A stretch of 6,687 nt of DNA from Clostridiales bacterium (lineage in GTDB: Bacteria > Bacillota > Clostridia > Oscillospirales > Acutalibacteraceae): the NCBI GenBank assembly GCA_021200075.1, contig JAJQGZ010000028.1, positions 1 through 6,687 of the forward strand, given 5' to 3'. The position numbers were made by a program, and so were the translations under genes. Below the pieces are notes generated by a model, which did no database searches, was not told the DNA's origin, and saw only the letters and a list, made by a program, of their open reading frames with translations. Of the stretch, positions 1 through 5,275 are shown in pieces; positions within the stretch are counted from its first letter, which is position 1, and every line of letters starts with the position of its first letter.

Positions 1-71
1 GGGGCAGAAGGACTTGAACCCTCGGCACGCGGTTTTGGAGACCGCTGCTCTACCAACTGAGCTATACCCCT
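1..71 (-). tRNA. tRNA-Trp (anticodon CCA), 3' end cut by window edge
   Basis: On the minus strand this folds as a tRNA. The acceptor 5' strand AGGGGTA (71 down to 65) pairs with TGCCCC at the window edge. A D arm GCTC/GAGC and an anticodon stem GCGGT/ACCGC closing the loop CTCCAAA follow, then a T arm GAGGG/CCTTC around TTCAAGT. The loop centre is CCA, so the tRNA reads UGG (Trp). Position 1 is A, as in other bacterial tRNA-Trp, so base 72 (a T) and the discriminator lie just outside the window. It sits 4 bp downstream of the CAT tRNA and is very probably co-transcribed with it. Confidence 0.96.
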
Positions 72-75
72 ATAA

Positions 76-152
76 TGGTGGGCCATCAGGGACTCGAACC
101 CCGGACCGACCGGTTATGAGCCGGTTGCTCTAACCAACTGAGCTAATGGCCC
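76..152 (-). tRNA. tRNA-Met (anticodon CAT; elongator type)
   Basis: A complete cloverleaf on the minus strand with encoded CCA (78-76). The acceptor GGGCCAT pairs with ATGGCCC. The D arm is GCTC/GAGC, the anticodon stem ACCGG/CCGGT closes the loop CTCATAA, and the T arm is CGGGG/CCCTG around TTCGAGT. A paired 1-72 position and the lack of three consecutive G-C pairs next to the loop argue against initiator tRNA. CAT is also used by tRNA-Ile2, whose C34 is modified to lysidine. Elongator Met is the best call, but Ile2 cannot be excluded by eye. It is the first gene of a two-tRNA unit. Confidence 0.9.
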
Positions 153-194
153 TTGTATCAGGGGCGGAGTATACTCTCTCCTGCAACTTATAAT

Positions 195-223
195 ATAATA
201 ATACCAAAAAAGGCGGTTGTCAA
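195..223 (-). promoter_or_regulatory. Sigma-A promoter of the tRNA pair
   Basis: Reading the minus strand, a perfect -35 hexamer TTGACA (223-218) is followed by a 17-bp spacer and TATTAT (200-195), with further TATAA-like sequence immediately downstream. Transcription would start near 188-186, giving a leader of about 35 nt before the CAT tRNA. No other promoter-like sequence lies between it and the tRNAs. Confidence 0.8.
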
Positions 224-595
224 TACTTTTCTTTAACAAAAATTACTGCCGAATTTGCACATATTAAAGCAAACTAAGCAAGCAAAAATTCAGCATATAA
301 TTTTGCTTCAATATTTTTTTGATACTGTTTTTTACACACAGACAATATATCAGCAAATTGAAAAAATATGTGCCGAGACGAAGAATCCGTACAGCGTCAT
401 CATATGCAAAAACCGTTATTAAATCGTTGTTGTTATAAAAAAACAAATCCTCTTTTCGCCCTGAATTTGATGCTGAGATTAAATCCGGGAATATATACGG
501 TGAAAGCGTTAAGGCAAAGCTTTATTTCCCTTTTTATTATACTGCGAAATTTAAAAATTAATTTTTTTTCATATACCACACCGTAATATTTTATG
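224..595. other. AT-rich intergenic stretch, no convincing gene
   Basis: This divergent intergenic region lies between the tRNA promoter and the transglutaminase promoter. Short open frames exist on both strands (368-586 plus, 264-446 minus). Neither has a good ribosome binding site, recognisable product or coding-like composition, and A/T homopolymers dominate. The stretch at 390-540 is slightly less AT-rich and could be a decayed remnant, but nothing in it is identifiable. The left arm of an inverted repeat at 572-580 belongs to the downstream promoter region. Confidence 0.6.
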
Positions 596-624
596 CTGAA
601 ATTTTGCTTATAATGTGGTATACT
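596..624 (+). promoter_or_regulatory. Probable promoter of the transglutaminase-like gene
   Basis: Two overlapping -10 candidates occur: TATAAT at 609-614, and TATACT at 619-624 preceded by TG plus one base (616-618), an extended -10. Neither has a good -35 hexamer at 16-18 bp, which is tolerable for the extended -10 version. The second -10 overlaps the right arm of a 9-bp inverted repeat (572-580 / 614-622). Transcription would begin around 620-631, about 40-50 nt before the start codon. Confidence 0.55.
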
Positions 625-669
625 TTAATAAAATGGCTAATGACCGCATTATATTAAAGGAAAGCTATA

Positions 670-1863
670 ATGAAAAAATTTTTAAAGGTTCTCGCTTTTA
701 TTATCGTTGCCGTGGCAATAATATTAGGATACAATTATTATTCAAACTATTCGCTGTTTGATTTTGAGGACTTATATGTTCCGTCATACCAAGAGGAAAT
801 TCAAAAGCAAACGGACGAAACGCAGGCTTCGTTTGAAAAGATATATTACAATCAGCTTGACGACGATGAAAAAAAGGTTTACGACAAAATATACTATGCG
901 CTGAACGAATACGACGAGAAAGTAAGAATCCGTCAAAATATTGAAAACGAAAGAATATTTGAAATTTTCCGTTTTGTCCTTGCGGAAAATCCGGAGATTT
1001 TTTGGTCGAGAGGCTCCTGTTCGATTGACAGCACCGGCAATTTGATATTTGACTACATCTGCACGCAAAGCGAGATTGAATATTACAAGCAGGCAATTGA
1101 AGAAAATACGAAGGACATCATTTCCCGAGCAAATTCCTGCTCGAGCGATTACGAAAAGGCTCTGCTTATTTTTGAGTATATAGTCGATACGACCGAATAT
1201 GACGAGGAGGCGGCAAACGACCTTGAAAACAATCCGTTTGACAGTGTTATAATCGGTTCGCTTGTAAACTCAAAGGCGGTATGCACGGGGTATGCGAAAG
1301 CATATCAGTATCTGCTTGCCCAATGTTCTCTTGATGCGGAAACGATATACGGAACCGCCGAAACGCAAGGTATAAGCCAGGAACACGCCTGGACGCTCCA
1401 ATATCTCGACGGAAATTACTATTACACGGACGCTACATGGGGAGACACTTTTGAAAGCAGGGATAGCGGTTCTTATACAAGCCACGCATATTTTTGTATT
1501 ACGGAAAGCGAAATTTCAAAAACACATACCGCCGACGACAATGCGGTATACCCCGAATGTATGGCAACGCAGGATAATTATTTTATTAAAGAGGAGCTGT
1601 ATTTTGAAAGCTACAACAAGTCAAAATTACGCTCGGCGATTAAAGAAACTGTGGATTTAGGCGAGGATTTCATCGAGCTGAAATTCTCCGACGATACCGT
1701 TTACACCGAAGTGGTAAACGACCTTATCGAATCGGAGGGAATATATTATCTCCTACTTGAGCTTGACCCGTTTGAAACAAACATACAGAATGACAGCCTG
1801 TCATACAGTACCGACGAAGAGCAAAATATTCTCACGCTGTTTTTAACAGAAGCAGTTAATTAG
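670..1863 (+). CDS. Membrane-anchored transglutaminase-like domain protein
   Basis: This 397-residue protein begins with a short basic stretch and one hydrophobic segment (about residues 5-20), with no lipobox Cys. It is probably a signal-anchor or signal peptide that places the rest outside the membrane. Residues 40-155 are charged and look helical. The transglutaminase-like (papain-fold) core spans roughly 160-265. The visible catalytic triad is Cys205 in AVCTGYA, His239 in EHAWT and Asp254 in TDATWGD, so the enzyme should be active. An acidic C-terminal region (300-397) is unassigned. Bacterial members act as cysteine proteases, peptidases or cross-linking enzymes, and the substrate here is unknown. 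AAAGGAAAG (656-664) gives a well-spaced ribosome binding site for the ATG. It converges on a dead polysaccharide deacetylase, so a surface or cell-wall role is plausible but inferred. Confidence 0.88.
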   Translation: MKKFLKVLAFIIVAVAIILGYNYYSNYSLFDFEDLYVPSYQEEIQKQTDETQASFEKIYYNQLDDDEKKVYDKIYYALNEYDEKVRIRQNIENERIFEIFRFVLAENPEIFWSRGSCSIDSTGNLIFDYICTQSEIEYYKQAIEENTKDIISRANSCSSDYEKALLIFEYIVDTTEYDEEAANDLENNPFDSVIIGSLVNSKAVCTGYAKAYQYLLAQCSLDAETIYGTAETQGISQEHAWTLQYLDGNYYYTDATWGDTFESRDSGSYTSHAYFCITESEISKTHTADDNAVYPECMATQDNYFIKEELYFESYNKSKLRSAIKETVDLGEDFIELKFSDDTVYTEVVNDLIESEGIYYLLLELDPFETNIQNDSLSYSTDEEQNILTLFLTEAVN

Positions 1864-2537
1864 CTTATTATCTCGTCTACTCTTACAAATTCGTACCCAC
1901 GCTCCTGAAGCACGGGAATTGCCCGAAGCACCGCATTGACGGTGGTTTCCTTGGTATCATGCAGGAGAATCACAGCATTATTGTGAGCGGCAAGAAGCAG
2001 ATATTTATAGACATATTCCTCATTCTGATACTTCCAGTCGGCAGGGTCGTTTGTCCACAAAACAGGGATTTTATCAATTTTTTTTAAGCTTACAGCTTAT
2101 GTACCAACCGTGCAGAGGACGGAAAAACTCGGTATCTGTGCCGATTATCGCTTCAAGCTCACTGTCCGTTTTTTCAAGCTCAAGATTAAATTCATCAACG
2201 GAGATTTCAAACAAGCTGTTATGATAATATGTATGATTGCCGATTAAATGACCGTCGGCATACATTCTGTTTATAATATCCGAATATTTGCTCACTTTTT
2301 TGCCGAGGACGAAGAAGCTTGCCTTTGCATTGTATTTTCAAGTCCGTCCAAAAGCTTGCCTGTAAAATCACCGGGCCCGTCGTAAAAGGTGAGTACAATC
2401 TTTTTACCGTTGCCGACAGACGAAATATTTGCCGACGGAAGCACAGTCGTACGTGCAAAGAGTAAGCACAAAACAAGAAGCAGTACGAATAATACAGTCA
2501 GCCTTTTAATTGAAGAAATCCTTTTCACTTTTATCAC
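1860..2537 (-). pseudogene. Polysaccharide deacetylase (NodB domain), frameshifted and catalytically damaged
   Basis: Three consecutive minus-strand frames read as one polysaccharide deacetylase, a family that removes N-acetyl groups from peptidoglycan or other surface glycans. Frame 1 (2537-2292, GTG start) holds a hydrophobic signal/anchor and motif 1, read as LTFYDGPG. Frame 2 (about 2325-2074) holds KASFFVLGKKVS, motif 2 as GNHTYYH, and motif 3 as FFRPLHG. Frame 3 (about 2085-1860) holds VLWTNDPADW and the motif 5 region ILLHD, ending in ERGYEFVRVDEII. One A is missing from the run at 2324-2326 (restoring it gives MQKASFFV) and one A is extra in the eight-base run at 2078-2085 (removing it gives LKKIDKIPVLW). 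In motif 1 the usual catalytic-base Asp (TFDDG) is Tyr, and RPPYG has become RPLHG. No good ribosome binding site precedes the GTG. The extra substitutions argue for real decay rather than sequencing error alone. Confidence 0.85.
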
Positions 2538-2639
2538 CGAGACGAGAGTAGCACAAAAAAATAAAGAACGGATAAAGACATAATAAAGAAGCGGGAAAAA
2601 CGCAGAAATCGGTGAATAAAGAGGGAAAATAAATTTTTC

Positions 2640-2668
2640 TTGACACAGGAAAAGTTATTTGCTATAAT
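2640..2668 (+). promoter_or_regulatory. Consensus sigma-A promoter of rpsF-ssb-rpsR
   Basis: TTGACA (2640-2645), a 17-bp spacer and TATAAT (2663-2668) match the sigma-A consensus exactly. TG plus one base before the -10 (2660-2662) adds an extended -10. Transcription should start near 2675, leaving a leader of about 73 nt. This is the strongest promoter in the window, as expected for ribosomal protein genes. Confidence 0.93.
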
Positions 2669-2675
2669 ATCAAAG

Positions 2676-2738
2676 CCTTTGAAAACAAAGGTAATCCTTG
2701 CCTGTGCTGAGGGCATAGGCCAAATGACCAGAAGGAGG
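2676..2738 (+). promoter_or_regulatory. Structured rpsF 5' leader, candidate S6:S18 autoregulatory element
   Basis: Two hairpins are visible in the leader. The first is CCTTTG/CAAAGG (2676-2681 / 2686-2691) with an AAAA loop. The second is GCCTGTGC/GCATAGGC (2700-2707 / 2713-2720, one G-U pair) with loop TGAGG. CCTT at 2696-2699 can also pair with AAGG at 2732-2735, stacking on the second hairpin and covering part of the ribosome binding site AAGGAGG (2732-2738). Leaders of rpsF operons in many bacteria bind the S6:S18 complex and repress translation. That this leader does so is inferred, because I could not confidently match the published core motif. Confidence 0.5.
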
Positions 2739-2747
2739 TGCTGAAGA

Positions 2748-3041
2748 ATGGCATTACAAAAGAAATATGAGATCGTATTGGTTTTCTCTCTTGCAAAGGG
2801 AGACGCACAGGTAGAGCTTCTTAAAGAAAAGTTCACTGAACTCATCAGTAAAAATGGCACTCTCGGCGAAGTTGAAACTTGGGGAAAGCGCAGGCTCGCA
2901 TATCCCATCAACTACGAAAAAGAGGGCTACTATATGGTTATTAACTTTGCCAGCGATGAAAAATTCCCGGCTGAGCTTGACCGTATAATTAACATTACCG
3001 ATGGCGTTCTCCGTTCTTTAATCGTAGCTAAAGACGAATGA
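2748..3041 (+). CDS. rpsF: 30S ribosomal protein S6
   Basis: This 97-residue protein matches the usual S6 length and pattern. It starts with KYEIVLVF, carries the conserved block WGKRRLAYPINYEKEGYYMVINF (about residues 45-68), and ends with RIINITDGVLRSLIVAKDE. S6 sits in the platform of the 30S subunit and forms a heterodimer with S18, encoded two genes downstream. AAGGAGG (2732-2738) precedes the ATG at good spacing. First gene of a three-gene operon, 13 nt before ssb, so the genes are almost certainly co-transcribed from the promoter at 2640-2668. Confidence 0.97.
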   Translation: MALQKKYEIVLVFSLAKGDAQVELLKEKFTELISKNGTLGEVETWGKRRLAYPINYEKEGYYMVINFASDEKFPAELDRIINITDGVLRSLIVAKDE

Positions 3042-3054
3042 ATCGGAGGTAAGT

Positions 3055-3486
3055 ATGATTAATTCAGTTGTTCTTATGGGCAGATTGACATACGAGCCGG
3101 AGCTTCGCTCAACAGCAAACGGTATTTCCTACATCAGGCTTCAAATAGCGTGTGACAGAAAATATCAGCGTTCGGGTGAAGAAAGAAAAGCAGATTTTAT
3201 TGATATTACAGCTTGGCGTCAGACTGCCGAATTCATTTCCCGTTACTTCCATAAAGGCTCAATGATAGCCATTACCGGAAGTATCCAAACAGATAACTAT
3301 ACCGACAACAACGGAAACAAAAAGAAATCCGTAACGGTAGTTGCGGACGAAGTATCATTTTGCGGCTCAAAATCTGAAAGCGGCGGAGCAAACCCCGCAT
3401 TTTCACAGCCTGCACCGAGCTATGCAAATGCCGACAATTCGGATTTTGAAGAAATTGTTGACGATGACGATGATTTACCATTTTAA
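3055..3486 (+). CDS. ssb: Single-stranded DNA-binding protein
   Basis: A 143-residue bacterial SSB. The OB-fold occupies about residues 1-105, with the typical N-terminus MINSVVLMGRLTYEPELR, the conserved DFIDITAWRQTAEF segment (Trp54, Phe60) and the GSIQTDNYTDNNGNKK region. A Ser/Ala/Pro-rich linker (about 106-128) leads to the acidic tip ending DDDDLPF, which recruits replication and repair partners. It coats single-stranded DNA as a tetramer during replication, recombination and repair. GGAGG (3045-3049) is well placed before the ATG. Its position between rpsF and rpsR is the standard Firmicute order, 14 nt before rpsR. The linker is short, but the protein is complete. Confidence 0.97.
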   Translation: MINSVVLMGRLTYEPELRSTANGISYIRLQIACDRKYQRSGEERKADFIDITAWRQTAEFISRYFHKGSMIAITGSIQTDNYTDNNGNKKKSVTVVADEVSFCGSKSESGGANPAFSQPAPSYANADNSDFEEIVDDDDDLPF

Positions 3487-3500
3487 GGAGGAAACTAACG

Positions 3501-3740
3501 ATGGCATATAACAGAGCCGGAGGTTCTCGCAAGGGACGCAGGAAAGTCTGCGTTTTCTGCGTAGAAAAGACCCAGGAAATTGATTATAAGGATGTTACAA
3601 AGCTCAAGAGATTCGTTTCCGACAGGGCAAAGATGCTCCCTCGCCGTGTAACAGGTACTTGCGCAAAGCACCAGAGAGAGCTTACCACTGCTATCAAAAG
3701 AGCAAGACATCTCGCTCTTCTGCCTTATACATCTGACTGA
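3501..3740 (+). CDS. rpsR: 30S ribosomal protein S18
   Basis: This 79-residue basic protein has the S18 hallmarks: the CVFC motif near the N-terminus, DYKDVTKLKRFVSDRAKMLPRRVTGTC in the middle and IKRARHLALLPY at the end. S18 binds S6 on the platform of the 30S subunit. Cys17, Cys20, Cys54 and His57 form a full CxxC...CxxH set, so this is the zinc-binding (C+) form of S18. Many bacteria carry a zinc-free paralogue for zinc starvation, but none is visible here. The ribosome binding site AAGGAGG (3485-3491) overlaps the ssb stop codon. Last gene of the operon; a terminator follows within 15 bp. Confidence 0.97.
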   Translation: MAYNRAGGSRKGRRKVCVFCVEKTQEIDYKDVTKLKRFVSDRAKMLPRRVTGTCAKHQRELTTAIKRARHLALLPYTSD

Positions 3741-3750
3741 TTACAAAATC

Positions 3751-3790
3751 AAAACCGTTTCGATATTAAATCGGAGCGGTTTTTTATTTA
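3751..3790 (+). terminator. Rho-independent terminator of the rpsF operon
   Basis: AAAACCGTTTCGAT (3751-3764) pairs with ATCGGAGCGGTTTT (3770-3783) around loop ATTAA, giving a 14-bp stem with two G-U pairs. T-rich sequence follows (3780-3797). It lies 10 bp after the rpsR stop and isolates the operon from the GH27 gene. Confidence 0.93.
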
Positions 3791-3809
3791 TTTTTTTGTG
3801 CGGTTTTTG

Positions 3810-3837
3810 TTGACTTTAAGGGTGTTATGGCTATAAT
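3810..3837 (+). promoter_or_regulatory. Promoter of the GH27 gene
   Basis: TTGACT (3810-3815), a 16-bp spacer and a perfect TATAAT (3832-3837). Transcription should start near 3844, about 50 nt before the ATG. No clear operator, catabolite-response element or riboswitch is visible in the short leader. Confidence 0.8.
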
Positions 3838-3894
3838 ATAAACTTATGGCAGAAATGCAAAATCATTTTTCCAAAGACAGATGAGGATAATCTT

Positions 3895-5202
3895 ATGCAC
3901 AGAAAATTTGCAAAAACACCGCCGATGGGCTGGAACAGCTGGGACTGCTTCGGCGCGGGAGTTACGGAAGCACAGCTTCTTGAAAACGCCGAATATATGG
4001 CAAAAAATTTGAAAGATTACGGCTGGGAATACATAGTATGCGATATACAGTGGTACGAGCCGAAAGCGAAGGACAATGATTATTTTAACTTCACTTCTCT
4101 GAATATGGACGAATACGGCAGACTTATGCCTGCTCCCAATCGTTTCCCGAGTGCTGACGACGGCAGGGGCTTTAAGCCGATAGCCGACTACTGCCACAAG
4201 CTCGGGTTCAAATTCGGAATACATATTATGAGAGGTATACCACGCCAGGCGGCTTTGATGAATACGCCGATAAAAAACAGCAAATACTGCGCAAGAGATG
4301 CAGCACATCATTTTTCCGTTTGCTCGTGGAACACCGATATGTACGGACTTAAAGACTGCGAAGCCGCACAGGATTACTACAATTCCATTTTTGAAATGTA
4401 CGCATCGTGGGGCGTTGACTTTGTAAAATGCGACGACATATGCGTAACGGAATTTCGCAAATGGGACAATCCGTACTCGGCTGAACACGAAATTGAAATG
4501 ATACAAAAAGCGATTGACAACTGCAAAAGGGAAATTGTGCTTTCCCTGTCCCCCGGCCCTGCCGATATTGCCAATGCAAAGCATCTTGCAAAGAATGCAA
4601 ATATGTGGAGACTGACCGGAGACTTTTGGGATCAGTGGGATAAGCTCCACGATATGTTTGATAAATGCCTGCTCTGGCAGGACGAGGTAAAACCCGGGAA
4701 CTATCCCGACTGCGATATGCTTCCGCTGGGACGGCTTTCCAAAAACGGAGTATGCCACGGCCCGCAGGACAGAATGACGCAGTTTACCAAGGCGGAGCAA
4801 ATCACTATGATGAGCCTGTGGGGAATTTTCAAAAGTCCGCTTATGATGAGCGGAAATATGCCCGATAACGACGAATGGACTCTTTCCCTGCTGACAAACG
4901 AGGAATATGTTAAAATGCACAAAACCTCCTACGGCGCAAGGCAATATTACAGAAAAGAGAAAAATAATCAGGGCGAAATAATATGGATTTCAAACGGAAA
5001 GGACTGCAAGTATGCGGCGCTTTTCAACACAAGAAATGCCGAAGCAAAAATTACACTGCGCCTTAACAATGTGCTTATGCCGGGAGAGAAATATAATATC
5101 TACGACATATGGAAAAAGGAAAGCGTCGGCGAATATTCAAACCGCTTTGCAGCCGAAATACTCGCACACGGAGCCGGACTTTATAAAATCACAAAACTGT
5201 AA
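3895..5202 (+). CDS. GH27 family glycosidase (alpha-galactosidase-like; possibly beta-L-arabinopyranosidase)
   Basis: This 435-residue protein has no signal peptide, so it probably acts on imported sugars in the cytoplasm. A (beta/alpha)8 GH27 domain covers about residues 5-330, starting with TPPMGWNSWDCFG. A C-terminal beta domain of about 95 residues follows. Catalytic residues are recognisable by family pattern: nucleophile Asp180 in GVDFVKCDD, acid/base Asp243 in WRLTGDFWDQW (with Arg239), and Asp274 in PDCDML. Several sugar-binding positions differ from classical alpha-galactosidases. The usual Asp-Asp pair before Trp is Asp50-Ile51, the Tyr of GIY is His110 in FGIHIMRGIPRQ, and the Glu of SCEW aligns with Ser219 in SLSPGPA. 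Family 27 also contains alpha-N-acetylgalactosaminidases and a beta-L-arabinopyranosidase with Ile at the Asp position, so the exact substrate is open. GAGG (3883-3886) supports the start. It is a single-gene unit between two terminators. Confidence 0.9.
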   Translation: MHRKFAKTPPMGWNSWDCFGAGVTEAQLLENAEYMAKNLKDYGWEYIVCDIQWYEPKAKDNDYFNFTSLNMDEYGRLMPAPNRFPSADDGRGFKPIADYCHKLGFKFGIHIMRGIPRQAALMNTPIKNSKYCARDAAHHFSVCSWNTDMYGLKDCEAAQDYYNSIFEMYASWGVDFVKCDDICVTEFRKWDNPYSAEHEIEMIQKAIDNCKREIVLSLSPGPADIANAKHLAKNANMWRLTGDFWDQWDKLHDMFDKCLLWQDEVKPGNYPDCDMLPLGRLSKNGVCHGPQDRMTQFTKAEQITMMSLWGIFKSPLMMSGNMPDNDEWTLSLLTNEEYVKMHKTSYGARQYYRKEKNNQGEIIWISNGKDCKYAALFNTRNAEAKITLRLNNVLMPGEKYNIYDIWKKESVGEYSNRFAAEILAHGAGLYKITKL

Positions 5203-5208
5203 AAAAAC

Positions 5209-5250
5209 AAATGACGGATACGATTTAAGTTGTATCCGTCATTTTCTGTT
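5209..5250. terminator. Bidirectional intrinsic terminator between GH27 and MATE genes
   Basis: AAATGACGGATAC (5209-5221) pairs perfectly with GTATCCGTCATTT (5232-5244) around a 10-nt loop. T-rich sequence follows on the plus strand (5242-5253). An A run precedes it (5201-5211), which gives a T tract on the minus strand. It can therefore stop both the GH27 transcript and the convergent MATE transcript. Confidence 0.92.
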
Positions 5251-5275
5251 TTTATGTATTAAGATAATAGTTTAA

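Noticed and set aside
1..152. Possible integrase attachment site at the tRNA genes
   Set aside because: No integrase, second tRNA fragment or direct repeat is visible, and the tRNA-Trp 3' end lies outside the window.
264..446. 60-codon minus-strand frame upstream of the tRNA promoter
   Set aside because: It has no family resemblance and no ribosome binding site; it is likely a chance frame in AT-rich DNA.
368..586. 72-codon plus-strand frame in the intergenic region
   Set aside because: It has no ribosome binding site, no recognisable product and low-complexity AT-rich composition.
2534..2911. 125-codon minus-strand frame over the rpsF promoter and start
   Set aside because: It is antisense to the rpsF promoter, leader and gene, and its translation resembles no known protein.
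3844..4944. A 366-codon open frame antisense to the GH27 gene
   Set aside because: It mirrors the codon structure of a clearly conserved GH27 gene, has no recognisable domain and has no ribosome binding site of its own.
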